Below, one piece after another: positions 42,497 to 51,864 of a stretch of 64,000 nt of DNA. The notes under the pieces were generated by a model. It searched no databases and was not told the origin of the DNA. It saw only the letters and a list, made by a program, of their open reading frames with translations. Position 1 is the first letter of the stretch. Every line of letters starts with the position of its first letter. The position numbers and the translations under genes were made by a program. Location of the stretch: the NCBI GenBank assembly GCA_039029355.1, contig JBCCGI010000020.1, positions 50,919-114,918 on the forward strand, given 5' to 3'. Source of the DNA: JBCCGI01 sp039029355 (lineage in GTDB: Bacteria; Planctomycetota; UBA1135; GCA-002686595).

Positions 42497-42601
42497 GCGT
42501 TCGAACGCGCCGCGACGGTGCAGAGGGAATCTCGCTGCGGCCGCAAATCGCGCATTCCTAGGGACTTGTGCGAGCAGCCGCAAGTCGCGTGCACCGTCGC
42601 G
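42497..42601. promoter_or_regulatory. Repeat-rich divergent promoter region of the peptide cassette
   Basis: Between the peptide gene and the HlyD gene lie three nested signals: the perfect 12-bp palindrome GCGTTCGAACGC (42497-42508); a 12-bp inverted repeat CGCGACGGTGCA (42511-42522) and TGCACCGTCGCG (42590-42601); and a 13-bp direct repeat GCCGCAAATCGCG (42540-42552) and GCCGCAAGTCGCG (42577-42589), 37 bp apart. These are candidate operators for shared control of both arms. No regulator gene is visible inside the cassette. Confidence 0.45.
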
Positions 42602-42675
42602 CGCCGGCCACGCATTCAGTACGCCCGGTTGGCCCCGCCCTGAGGCCGCGGTCCACCCGGACAAGACGACAACCC

Positions 42676-43860
42676 GTGGCCACGCCCTTCTCCCAGACGA
42701 CCCGCGCGCTCTCCGCCGATGGCTTTCGACGCCCGCTCCTCGGCATGCTCGTCGCCGCGCTGCTCGCCGTCGTCTGGGGCGCCTGGTTCTTCGCGGGCGA
42801 GGTCCCGATCTACCGCAGCACCGACCGCGCGCGGCTGGAGTTGGAGGGCCGCATCTCGTCGGTCTCCGCGACCGTCCCCGGTCGCGTCGTGGCGGTGAAC
42901 GCCCGGCTGGGGCAGGCGGTCGAGGAGGGCGCGGTGCTGGTCCAGCTCGATGACCGCGACCTGGCGGAGCAGCTCGCCGGGGTCGAGGCCCGGAGGCTCG
43001 CGCTCGCAGGGCACTCCGCGGCCCTCGCGCGGCAGATCGCGCTCAAGGAGCGCGCCCTGGCCCGGTTCGGCGAGTCCGCGCAGGCGCGGCTCGCGGAGGA
43101 GGTCGCGCGCCGCGACAGCGCGGTGGTCGCGGCGCGGGTCGACGCGGACGAGGTCGCGCGGCTCACCCGCCTGGAGGCCACCGGCGGGATCGCGGAGTTC
43201 GCGCTCGTGCAGGCGCGTGCGCGCGAGGACGAGGCACAGGCGAGGGCCGAGGCCCTCCGGCTTGGGGTCGTGAGAATCGAGGGCGAGCAGCGGGTGGAGA
43301 CGGAGGACCGCCGCGCCGGGATCGAGGGGCTGCGGGTGGAGCAGCAGCAGCTCGAAGGCGAGGTCGAGGCGGCGGTCGCCGCCGCAACCGAGCTGGGGCG
43401 CCGGATCGAGGACCGCGCGCTCCGGGCGCCCACCGCCGGCGTCGTCGCCGAGCGCGTGTCCGTCGCCCAGGGCAGCGTCGTGGCCGCCGGCCAGGAGGTC
43501 GTGACGATCGCCCACGCGGGACCGATCCTGGTGACGGCCGAGTTCGACGCGGCCGAGGCGCTCGGCCACATCCGCGTCGGGCAGCCGTCGACCGTGAGCC
43601 TCCCAGGCTTTCCCTGGACCGAGTACGGGAGCCTCGCGGGCAGGGTGCTGCGCGTCGGCACCGAGGCCCGTGGAGGCGCGCTCCAGGTGGAGCTCGAGCT
43701 CGCCGACGCGGCCGCGTCCCGCATCCCGGTGCAGCACGGGCTCACGGCCACCGTGCGGGTCGAGGTCGAGCGCGGTCCGCCGGCCGAGATGGTGCTGCGC
43801 GCACTCGGCAAGCTCGTCGCCTCCGCGCCGCCGAGCGACGGACCGGCCTCGGACGCATGA
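42676..43860 (+). CDS. HlyD-family membrane fusion protein
   Basis: A 394-residue periplasmic adaptor of a type I-like exporter. One TM helix lies at about 20-41, preceded by a short cytoplasmic tail. A split lipoyl-like domain follows: first half GRISSVSATVPGRVVAV-ARLGQAVEEGAVLVQLDD, second half LRAPTAGVVAERVSVAQGS. A long Ala/Glu/Arg coiled coil (about 95-240) separates them, and a C-terminal beta-barrel region ends the protein. The GTG at 42676 is the first start giving a sensible membrane topology; upstream codons in the frame read as noncoding. Its stop overlaps the next start (ATGA). It should link the two downstream ABC proteins to the outer envelope. Confidence 0.88.
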   Translation: MATPFSQTTRALSADGFRRPLLGMLVAALLAVVWGAWFFAGEVPIYRSTDRARLELEGRISSVSATVPGRVVAVNARLGQAVEEGAVLVQLDDRDLAEQLAGVEARRLALAGHSAALARQIALKERALARFGESAQARLAEEVARRDSAVVAARVDADEVARLTRLEATGGIAEFALVQARAREDEAQARAEALRLGVVRIEGEQRVETEDRRAGIEGLRVEQQQLEGEVEAAVAAATELGRRIEDRALRAPTAGVVAERVSVAQGSVVAAGQEVVTIAHAGPILVTAEFDAAEALGHIRVGQPSTVSLPGFPWTEYGSLAGRVLRVGTEARGGALQVELELADAAASRIPVQHGLTATVRVEVERGPPAEMVLRALGKLVASAPPSDGPASDA

Positions 43861-46616
43861 GCCGGCCGACCCGCCCCCGGCTGCTGGCTCCGGAGGTCGT
43901 CCAGACCTCCGCGATGGACTGCGGACCCGCGGCCCTGAAGTCGCTGCTCGAGGGCTTTGGGATCGCGGTGAGCTACGGCCGGCTTCGGGAGGCGTGCCAG
44001 ACCGAGGTCGACGGCACGTCCATCGATACGCTGGAGGAGATCGCGCGGAGCGTCGGCCTGCGCGCCGAGCAGGTCATGATCCCCGCCGACCATCTGCTCC
44101 TTCCGGGGCAGCGCCTGTTGCCCGCGATCGTGGTCGTCCGCTCGCCCACGGGCGCGCACTTCGTGATCCTCTGGCGCCGTCACGGTCCGTTCGTGCAGGT
44201 CATGGATCCGGCCCGGGGCCGCCACTGGATGACCGCGGAGCGCTTTCTCCGGGACGTCCACGTCGCGAAGCACCGCGTGCCCGCGTCCGCGTGGCGCGCG
44301 TGGGCGGCGACTCCCGAGCTGCTCGATCCGCTGCGGCTCAGGCTTCGGCGGCTGGGTGCCTCGCACCGGGAGGTCCGCTCGTTGATCGAAGGCGCGCTGG
44401 CGGACCCGGGCTGGACGCGCGTCGCGGCCCTCGACGCCGCGACGCGCATGACCGCCTCCCTGGTAGGCGGCGGGGGCCTGCCCCGCGGCCGCTCCGCCGT
44501 GCGGGTTGCGCGGCGCTTCCTCGAACAGGCCGTCTCCGCCGGAGACGATCGCCAGAGCGCGATCCCGGCCGTCTTCTGGTCCGTGGAGCCCTACCGCGGG
44601 CCCGCGCTGGAGGCCGAGCCGGCGCTGATCCTGCGCGGGGCGGTGCTCGTCCGCACGGGTGGCGGCGTCGAGGGCCAGCCCGAGGCAACCGGGGCGTCAC
44701 GGGAGAGGAGCGACGCCGCGCCCGGGCCGGACGGGCAGCCGCCCACCCCGGAGCAACCTCCCGAAGTCGTCGCCGCGCTCGAGTCGCGCGACCCGGCTCC
44801 GGGGAGGACGCTCCTGCGCATGCTGCTCGAGGACGGCGCACTCGCGCCGGGAGCGCTCGGGCTGGCCGCCGGCCTCGCCGCTGCGGGCGTGCTGGTCGAG
44901 GCGCTGCTCTTTCGCGCGCTCTTCGACGTCGGGCGCAACCTCGCCACGCCGCCGCAGCGTCTGGGCGCGCTTCTGGCGCTGGTCGTGTTTCTCGTGTCCC
45001 TGCTGCTGCTGGAGCTTCCGATCCTCTCCGCGATCCTCCGGCTGGGGCGACACCTCGAGACGCGCATGCGGAGGGCCTTTCACGGGAAGCTCCCGCGGCT
45101 CGTCGACGACTACTTTCGCAGCCGCGCCGTCTCGGACATGACCGAGCGCAGCCACAGTCTGAACAGCCTGCGGCAACTCCCCGACCTCGGCGCGCAGATC
45201 CTGCGGACCGTGTTCGCGCTCGCCTTCACGGCCGCCGGAATCGCGTGGATCGACCCAGGGCTGGCGCCGGCCGCTGCGGCGCTCGCCGCGGCTCCGCTCC
45301 TGATCACGGCCCTCGTCCAGCCCGCCCTAGCCGAGCGCGAGCTCCGCGCGCGCAGCCACGCCGGTGCGCTGACGCGCTTCTCGAGCGACAGCCTGCTGGG
45401 CCTCATCCCGATCCGCGCGCACCGTGCCGAGCGCTCGGTCCGTCGCGAGCACGAGGCCCTGCTCGTCGACTGGGCGCGCGCGAGCCTCGGTCTTCAGCGC
45501 TTGGTCGTCACGGCCGGCGCGGTCCAGGGCGTCGCCGGCTTCGCGCTGGCGGCGTGGATCCTGCACCAGCACACGGGGACGCCGGCGGGGAGCCCGGCGG
45601 TGCTGCTGCTCCTCTTCTGGGCGCTCAGCCTGTCGACCCAAGGGCGAGCGCTGGCCCAGCTGGGCGCCCGGTACCCGCAGCTGCGCAACGTGGCGCTGCG
45701 GGTGCTCGAGCCCCTGGGCGCGCCCGAGGAGCCGGCGTCGGCGGACGGCGCCGCCCCCGGCGCGGCCGCCCCGCGGGAGGCCGGCGTTCACGTGCGGCTT
45801 GACGACGTCGTGGTGCACGCCGGCGGGCAGGCGATCCTCGACCGCGTGAGCCTCGAGGTCGAGCCCGGCGCGCACGTCGCGATCGTCGGCGCCTCGGGCG
45901 CTGGCAAGTCGAGCCTGGTGGGCCTGCTGTTGGGCTGGCAGCGAGCGTCGCGCGGCCGGATTGAGGTCGATGGCGCAGCGCTCGACGCGCGGCGTCTGGA
46001 ACGGTTGCGGCGCCAGACGGCGTGGATCGACCCGGCGGTCCACCTCTGGAACCGCTCCTTGCTCGCGAACCTCCACTACGGCCTGTCGCCGCCGCGGCGG
46101 GCGCTCCAGGGCGTGCTCGCCGCGTCCGACCTCGGCGGCGTGTTGCGCAGGCTGCCGCACGGCCTGGGCACGGGGCTCGGGGAGGGCGGTGGGTTCCTGT
46201 CGGGCGGCGAGGGACAGCGCGTCCGGTTCGGCCGCGCGCTCGGGCGTGCCGACGCGCGGCTCGTCCTGCTCGACGAGCCGTTCCGCGCGCTCGACCGCAC
46301 GCAGCGGCGCCGCCTGCTAGCCCGGGCGCGGGAGGCCTGGCCCGGGGCGACGCTCCTGCACGTGACCCACGACATCGAGGAGACGCGCACCTTCGACCGC
46401 GTGCTCGTCGTCGACGAGGGGCGAGTCGCCGAGCAAGGCGCGCCGGGCGAGCTCGCGGCGCGCGCGGACTCGCTCTACAACGAGCTTCTCCGGGCCGATT
46501 CCGCCGCGCGGGACAAGCTCTGGGGAGCGGCGCACTGGAAGCGCCTCTGGCTCGAGCGCGGAGGCCTCCACGAGCGAGGTCCGGCGCCCCGCGTCGCGGC
46601 GAGGTCACACCCATGA
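43857..46616 (+). CDS. C39-peptidase ABC exporter
   Basis: A 919-residue peptidase-containing ABC transporter. The N-terminal C39 cysteine protease (about 10-150) has oxyanion Gln16 and catalytic Cys22 in QTSAMDCGPAAL, His101 in TGAHFVIL and Asp117 in VMDPA: the full set for cutting leader peptides. A long Pro/Glu/Ala-rich insertion (about 155-330) separates it from a six-helix TM domain (about 335-620). The nucleotide-binding domain has GASGAGKSS near 679, the C-loop LSGGEGQR, and LVLLDEPFRALD with the H-loop VTHD. The start overlaps the hlyD-like stop and its end overlaps the next ABC gene, both as ATGA. Likely role: process and export the cassette peptide. The 175-residue insertion is unusual for the family. 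Confidence 0.93.
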   Translation: MSRPTRPRLLAPEVVQTSAMDCGPAALKSLLEGFGIAVSYGRLREACQTEVDGTSIDTLEEIARSVGLRAEQVMIPADHLLLPGQRLLPAIVVVRSPTGAHFVILWRRHGPFVQVMDPARGRHWMTAERFLRDVHVAKHRVPASAWRAWAATPELLDPLRLRLRRLGASHREVRSLIEGALADPGWTRVAALDAATRMTASLVGGGGLPRGRSAVRVARRFLEQAVSAGDDRQSAIPAVFWSVEPYRGPALEAEPALILRGAVLVRTGGGVEGQPEATGASRERSDAAPGPDGQPPTPEQPPEVVAALESRDPAPGRTLLRMLLEDGALAPGALGLAAGLAAAGVLVEALLFRALFDVGRNLATPPQRLGALLALVVFLVSLLLLELPILSAILRLGRHLETRMRRAFHGKLPRLVDDYFRSRAVSDMTERSHSLNSLRQLPDLGAQILRTVFALAFTAAGIAWIDPGLAPAAAALAAAPLLITALVQPALAERELRARSHAGALTRFSSDSLLGLIPIRAHRAERSVRREHEALLVDWARASLGLQRLVVTAGAVQGVAGFALAAWILHQHTGTPAGSPAVLLLLFWALSLSTQGRALAQLGARYPQLRNVALRVLEPLGAPEEPASADGAAPGAAAPREAGVHVRLDDVVVHAGGQAILDRVSLEVEPGAHVAIVGASGAGKSSLVGLLLGWQRASRGRIEVDGAALDARRLERLRRQTAWIDPAVHLWNRSLLANLHYGLSPPRRALQGVLAASDLGGVLRRLPHGLGTGLGEGGGFLSGGEGQRVRFGRALGRADARLVLLDEPFRALDRTQRRRLLARAREAWPGATLLHVTHDIEETRTFDRVLVVDEGRVAEQGAPGELAARADSLYNELLRADSAARDKLWGAAHWKRLWLERGGLHERGPAPRVAARSHP

Positions 46617-48739
46617 CCGCGCTCTTCCGGGCGTCGTGGCCGCGCGAGCGGTTGCATGAGCTCCTCGCCGAGGTCGGGCACCGGTCCGGGCTTCTGCCGC
46701 GGACCGTCAGGCTCTCAGGCCTTCCCGCCTGCGACGCGGAAGAGGACCTATGGCGGTGGCTGGAGGAGGCGGTGCGGAGCTGCGGGGTCGAGGTCGAGCC
46801 GGTGGACGCGGCCTGGGGCGAGGTGGAATCGCTCCTCGCCGGCTGCGCTCCCGCGGTCCTGAGCATCGCCGACGAAGGCGGAACGCGCTTCATCGGCGTG
46901 CTCCGGGCCGGGCGCAGGAGGCTGCGCGTCGTCCACCCCGACGGCCGCGTGACGCGCGTGTCCACGGGCGCGCTGCGCGACGCCCTCCGTCGCCCGCAAG
47001 AGGTCCGCTACGCCGAGGAGATCGACCGGCTCGTACTCGCCGCGGACCTGCCACCGCGGCGCCGGCGGCGCGCGCGCGCCGCGTTGTTCGAGCAGCGGCT
47101 GGCGGGGCGGCGTGTTTCCGGGTGCCGGCTCCTGCGGCTCTCCCCCGGGGCCTCGTTCCGCGCCCAGCTGGTGCGGGAGCGCGTGCTTGGGAGGATGGCC
47201 CGCCTGACCCTGTGCGAGCTGGGCTTCGCGGCGCTGTTCCTCGGCTCTTGGTGGCTGATCGGCCGGGGCGCCCTCGCCGGCCGCGTCGAGCCGGGGTGGT
47301 TCGTCGCCTGGGCGGTGGCGCTGCTCACGCTCGTCCCGATCCGCGCGACGGCGGACTGGATCCAGGCGTCGCTCTCGGTGTCCTTCGGCGTGCTGCTTCG
47401 GCGCCGACTCCTGCACGGCGCCCTGAAGATGGCGCCGGACGAGGTGCGTCACCGCGGCGCTGGGTCGTACCTCGGCCAGGTGCTGGAGTCGCAGAACCTG
47501 GAGCGCCTCGCTCTGAGCGGAGGCTTCTTCGCGCACGTCGCCCTGGTCGAGCTCGTGCTCGCCGCTTTGGTCCTCGCCGCCGGCGCGGGAGGCGGGTGGC
47601 ATGTCGCGCTGCTGGCGGGCTGGACGGCGGCGCTGCTCGCGCTCGGCTGGCGGCTCTTCGGCCGCCGCCGTCGGTGGACCGCGGCGCGCGTCGCGTTGAC
47701 CCACGAGCTGGTGGAGAAGATGGTGGGCCATCGCACGCGCCTGGCCCAGGAGCCGCTGGAGCGGTGGCACGACGAGGAGGACGGAGCCCTCGCCGGGCTG
47801 CTTCGACGGGCCTGCGAGATGGACCGGACGGGAGCGGCGTTCCGCTCCCTCGCGTCGCGGGGATGGAACGTGCTCGGCCTCCTCGCCCTGGTGCCGGCGG
47901 TCGTCCGCGGCACGAGCGACCTCGTCTCCGTCGCCGTCGGCGCGGGTGGGATCCTGTTCGCCGCGCAGGCTTTCCAGCGGCTCTCGCTGGGCGTGGAACA
48001 GCTCGCCGCCGCCGCGATCAGCTGGCGCGAGGTGCGCGAGCTGTACCGGTCCGCGGCGCGGCACGCCGGCGGCGACCTCGAGGCGACCGGGCTGCTGCTC
48101 GAGGCCCCGGACGAGCCGCCCGGCGCGGGGGGCCTGCTCGAGGTGGACCGCGTGTCGTTTCGATATGAGCACCGCGCCGAGCCCGTGCTCAAGGACCTGA
48201 GCCTGGCCGCGGAGCGAGGCGCGCGCATCCTGGTCGAAGGGCCCTCCGGCGAAGGGAAGTCGACGTTGGTCGCGCTGCTGCTCGGGTTGCACCGACCGGC
48301 CTCGGGGGTGCTTGCGCTGCGCGGTTTCGACTCGCGCGCCGTCGCGCCCGACGAGTGGCGCCGGCGCGTGGTGGGCGCGCCGCAGTTCCACGACAACCAC
48401 GTGTTGACCGCGTCCCTCGCGTTCAACCTGCTCATGGGAAGACGCTGGCCTCCGACGGCGAGCGACCTCGACGAGGCCGCCGCGGTCTGCCGCGAGCTCG
48501 GGCTCGGCGAGCTGCTCGACCGGATGCCCGGCGGGCTCTTTCAGATGGTGGGCGAGACCGGCTGGCAGCTCTCTCACGGCGAGCGTACGCGCATCTTCCT
48601 GGCGCGGGCCCTGCTCCAGGACCCAGAGCTCTTGGTGCTCGACGAGAGCTTCTCGGCGCTGGATCCGGTGAACCTCCAGAGGACCGTCGACGCGGTCCAC
48701 CGAAGGCGCTCGGCGGTGGTCGCGATCGCCCACCCATGA
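46613..48739 (+). CDS. Partner ABC transporter with degenerate C39-like domain and short NBD end
   Basis: A 708-residue half-transporter. Residues 80-130 (PAVLSIADEGGTRFIGVL, LRVVHPDGRVTRVS) align by eye with the C39 domain of its neighbour (PAIVVVRSPTGAHFVIL). The active-site His is Arg, and no Cys aligns with the catalytic one, so this is a peptidase-dead C39-like domain. The TM domain spans about 195-470. The nucleotide-binding domain has GPSGEGKST near 543, a divergent C-loop LSHGER and Walker B LLVLDESFSALD. The protein stops two residues into the H-loop (AIAHP), so the last 40-60 residues usual in ABC domains are missing. It probably pairs with the C39 exporter as a heterodimer. A frameshift at the 3' end cannot be excluded, but no continuation is evident. 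Confidence 0.88.
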   Translation: MTALFRASWPRERLHELLAEVGHRSGLLPRTVRLSGLPACDAEEDLWRWLEEAVRSCGVEVEPVDAAWGEVESLLAGCAPAVLSIADEGGTRFIGVLRAGRRRLRVVHPDGRVTRVSTGALRDALRRPQEVRYAEEIDRLVLAADLPPRRRRRARAALFEQRLAGRRVSGCRLLRLSPGASFRAQLVRERVLGRMARLTLCELGFAALFLGSWWLIGRGALAGRVEPGWFVAWAVALLTLVPIRATADWIQASLSVSFGVLLRRRLLHGALKMAPDEVRHRGAGSYLGQVLESQNLERLALSGGFFAHVALVELVLAALVLAAGAGGGWHVALLAGWTAALLALGWRLFGRRRRWTAARVALTHELVEKMVGHRTRLAQEPLERWHDEEDGALAGLLRRACEMDRTGAAFRSLASRGWNVLGLLALVPAVVRGTSDLVSVAVGAGGILFAAQAFQRLSLGVEQLAAAAISWREVRELYRSAARHAGGDLEATGLLLEAPDEPPGAGGLLEVDRVSFRYEHRAEPVLKDLSLAAERGARILVEGPSGEGKSTLVALLLGLHRPASGVLALRGFDSRAVAPDEWRRRVVGAPQFHDNHVLTASLAFNLLMGRRWPPTASDLDEAAAVCRELGLGELLDRMPGGLFQMVGETGWQLSHGERTRIFLARALLQDPELLVLDESFSALDPVNLQRTVDAVHRRRSAVVAIAHP

Positions 48740-48857
48740 GCGTCCGTGGGACAAGCGGGCAAGCCGCGCGCTTTGCCTCAACCGCTCCGAAACCGATTGC
48801 CCGGGGCGGCGTATACGTGCCTGTGCGGAGGGCAAACAAGGGAACGAGAAGCTCGCG

Positions 48858-51596
48858 ATGACGAAGCCCGGTATCGACGCGCTGTTGGCGCATCAGACAT
48901 TCCTGCGGAGAGTGGCACGCGACCTGGTCGCCGACGCGGCGCAGCAGGACGACCTCGTCCAGGAGACCTGGAAGTACATGCTCGCGCGTCCCCCCCGCCA
49001 CGACCGCAACCTGCGCGCGTGGATCCGGACGATCGCGCGCCACATCGCGGTCCAGCTGGGTCGGCGCAAGCAGCTCGCGCGCGAACGGACCGCCGGGGAC
49101 GACGCCGGCCGCTACGACGCGGCGGCGGGCGACGTCGCGGAGCGACGGGAGTTCCTGGAGTGGCTGGGTCACCGGGCGCGGTCGTTGCACGAGCCCTACC
49201 GCTCCGTCCTGCTCCTGCGGTACTACGAGGACCTGACGCCGACGGAGATCTCGCGTTCCCTCGGCCGGCCGCTGAACACCGTCAACTCGCAGCTCCAGCG
49301 GGGGCTCGCGCTCTTGCGCTCCCAGCTGGACGAGGGCTACGGCGAGGCGCGGGCGAACCGCCTGTGCCTGCTCGTCGCGGCGGGCGACCTCGCCGGAGGC
49401 GGAGACGGCGGCGCGCCGCCCGAGTGGAGCGCGGAGGCCGCCCGGTCGAGTCGCTTCGGAGGTTGGCTCGGCGTGGCGGCCGCGGCCGCGCTCGCCAGCG
49501 CCACGGGCTGGTTCGTCCTCTCGACCGGTTCACGCAGCCCCGAGGTCGCCCTCCGAGGCGAGCCGACGGCGGAGGCGGACGAGCTCGTAAACCCGTCGCT
49601 CGCGGCGGGCTCCGCGCGCAGGCCCGCGGAGGTCCGCGAGGTCGCGCCCGGCCCGGCGGCGGACTCCCCGGCTCCCGAGGAGACCGAGGAGCAGCCGCGG
49701 CTGCTCGTCACGGTGAGGAACGAGAGCGGACGGCCCGAGCCCGGCGCGCGCGTGTCGTCGTCCCAGGGCGCGGGCCAGAAGTGGGTGGAGCGCGGCGTGA
49801 CCGACGACGCGGGAACGCTTGTCTTCGACGTCGCTCCCGAGGACCTGCAGATCGCCGCGGGCTACGACGGGCGGCCCCGCGTGATGCTCCTCGCCACGGT
49901 GCCGGGACGCGTGTCGTCCGACGTGCACCACGTCCTGCCCGGCGACGGGGCGGAGACCGCCGTCACGCTGACCGTCGGCGGGCCCGGGTGGCGGCTCGCG
50001 GGGCGCGTCGTGGACGGCCTCGGGGAGCCCGTCGCGCGCGCGCTCATCGCCGTCGGCCTGCAGGGCGGGGCGCGCACCGAGGCGGACGGCAGCTACGTCG
50101 AGCAGCGCCTCTTCTCCTGCTGGTCGAAAGCGGACGGGCGCTTCGCGCTCGCCGGGCTGCCCGAGGGTCGGCTGCCGCTGACGATTCTGGCCGACGGCTA
50201 CGAGCGCCACGCCGCGTTCCTGGAGAGCGCGACGGACGCCCAGGCCGAGGTCGCCTTCGAGCTCACCGAGGGTGCGCGCGTGCACGGCATCGTGCGCACC
50301 GAGGACGGCGCCCCCTGCCCCGGGGCGCAGGTCCACCTGGAGCTGTCCCTCGGGCTCCCGCGCGCCGCGCCGGCTTCGACGCAAACGGCCGACGACGGCT
50401 CGTTCGAGCTCGTCGGGCTGCCCACGGGCGAGCAGCGGCTCTGGGCGACGCACCCCGAGGATCCCGACCGCCTGGTCAGCGCGACCTTCCTCCTGTCGCC
50501 GGGCCAGCCGCAGCGCTGGGAGGCGATCCTCGAGCAGCGGGTCGGCTTCCTGCTGGCGGTGCGCGGCAGCGACGGCAAGCCCCTCGGGGCCGCCTTCCTT
50601 CGGCTCGAATGCCCGGCGGTCGCGGGATGGGAGCGCCAGCTCACGACCGACGAAGAGGGGCGCGCCGACGTCTACGACGCCCCGGACGCGGACCTCGTCG
50701 CCCGCGTCTTCCGCTCGGAGGCCGAAGCGCACGCGCACCTCCCGCCCCTCGCCACCCTGGGGCCCCTGGCGCCGAGCGCCGAGGTGCAGGAGCTGGTCGT
50801 CGACGCGAACCGCGAGGCCATGGCGCGCGTGTTCGGCACGCTCGTTGACTCCGAAGGCCTTCCCCCGGCCTACGCCCGCATGTACGTGCGCGAGGTGGGA
50901 CAGACGACCATGAACGCCAGACCGGTCTCGCCGGAGACCGGCGACTTCGAGGTCTTCCTCGCCCCCGACCGCACGACCGATCTCCTGGCTTGGGTCGACC
51001 GCGGGACGCGCGTGCTCGAAGCGCTGGAGCCGGCGCCCGGAGAGGAGATCAACCTCGGCGTCGTCCAACTCGACGAACCGGGCCGCGCCGTCACGACCTG
51101 GGACTGGCCCGGAGACGCGGACGACTACTCGTTCCGGGTCATCAAGCTCGACCTGCTGACGAAGTACAACTGGATGTGGCTCATGGACAGCGGCCCCGGC
51201 CCCCTCCCCGAAGAGATCGGCCTGCTGCCCGGCCTGTACTTCCTCGACGTGGAGCGCGGCGGCGAGCGCGTCGAGCGGCAGTGCTTCCTGATCGAGGCCG
51301 GCGAGGGCACGACGCTGGCGTCCGGCCCGACGGCGCGCGCGCTTGCGACGATCCGCGTGGTCGCCCAGGGAGGCGGCGAAGCGGGCGAGCCGGTGGAAGT
51401 GGAGATCTACCCGGCAGGCGGGGATGAGCCCGTGCTGACGCGGAGCCTTGCGGAGGGGGTCCAGGACACCTCCGCGGCGCTGCCGCTTGGGGAGTATGTG
51501 TTTGAAGCGACGACGTCTTCGGGGTTGCGGGGGGCGACGGAGGTGCGTTTGGACGGTGTGGCGTTGAAGGCGGACGTAACGATCACGCTGCGCTAG
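48858..51596 (+). CDS. Membrane-anchored ECF sigma factor fused to carboxypeptidase-regulatory-like domains
   Basis: A 912-residue fusion. Residues 10-75 are sigma region 2 (DDLVQETWKYML) and 100-165 region 4 (RSVLLLRYYEDLTPTEISRSLG, then NTVNSQLQRGLALLRSQL). A single TM helix at about 200-222 follows. The remaining 690 residues lie outside the membrane and consist of repeated beta-sandwich units like CarboxypepD_reg domains (RLAGRVVDGLGEPVARALIAV, ARVHGIVRTEDGAPCPGAQV, ADGRFALAGLPEG). Sigma factor and sensor are thus in one chain; release by proteolysis or direct membrane action would be needed. No anti-sigma gene lies nearby. The next gene encodes a secreted protein and could be its target (inference). 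Confidence 0.9.
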   Translation: MTKPGIDALLAHQTFLRRVARDLVADAAQQDDLVQETWKYMLARPPRHDRNLRAWIRTIARHIAVQLGRRKQLARERTAGDDAGRYDAAAGDVAERREFLEWLGHRARSLHEPYRSVLLLRYYEDLTPTEISRSLGRPLNTVNSQLQRGLALLRSQLDEGYGEARANRLCLLVAAGDLAGGGDGGAPPEWSAEAARSSRFGGWLGVAAAAALASATGWFVLSTGSRSPEVALRGEPTAEADELVNPSLAAGSARRPAEVREVAPGPAADSPAPEETEEQPRLLVTVRNESGRPEPGARVSSSQGAGQKWVERGVTDDAGTLVFDVAPEDLQIAAGYDGRPRVMLLATVPGRVSSDVHHVLPGDGAETAVTLTVGGPGWRLAGRVVDGLGEPVARALIAVGLQGGARTEADGSYVEQRLFSCWSKADGRFALAGLPEGRLPLTILADGYERHAAFLESATDAQAEVAFELTEGARVHGIVRTEDGAPCPGAQVHLELSLGLPRAAPASTQTADDGSFELVGLPTGEQRLWATHPEDPDRLVSATFLLSPGQPQRWEAILEQRVGFLLAVRGSDGKPLGAAFLRLECPAVAGWERQLTTDEEGRADVYDAPDADLVARVFRSEAEAHAHLPPLATLGPLAPSAEVQELVVDANREAMARVFGTLVDSEGLPPAYARMYVREVGQTTMNARPVSPETGDFEVFLAPDRTTDLLAWVDRGTRVLEALEPAPGEEINLGVVQLDEPGRAVTTWDWPGDADDYSFRVIKLDLLTKYNWMWLMDSGPGPLPEEIGLLPGLYFLDVERGGERVERQCFLIEAGEGTTLASGPTARALATIRVVAQGGGEAGEPVEVEIYPAGGDEPVLTRSLAEGVQDTSAALPLGEYVFEATTSSGLRGATEVRLDGVALKADVTITLR

Positions 51597-51864
51597 GCAC
51601 CTAGGTTCGACGAACGCCTGAGGTCTGACCTTCGCAGTGCTGACACACAGGTGCGTGCGGATCGTCGTTCGATGACGCCGGCTCCGGCCGTCGGCACACC
51701 CACGAGGCTCCCCGTCCTCCGTCCGTCGCGGCCGAAGGGGCGTCACGGCCCCGCAAGCAGGTCTCCGCGGAATTCTCAGATTCGATTGCCGGCCGCTCCA
51801 AGGGTTCCCGTCCAGGAGGTCGAACGCTGACTTCGAGCCACTCCGATCCACCGCGAGAAGACCC

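Noticed and set aside
40594..42561. Plus-strand 655-codon frame across the unknown cassette genes
   Set aside because: It is antisense to two overlapping minus-strand genes that share conserved motifs with each other, and it has low-complexity Arg/Val/Glu composition.
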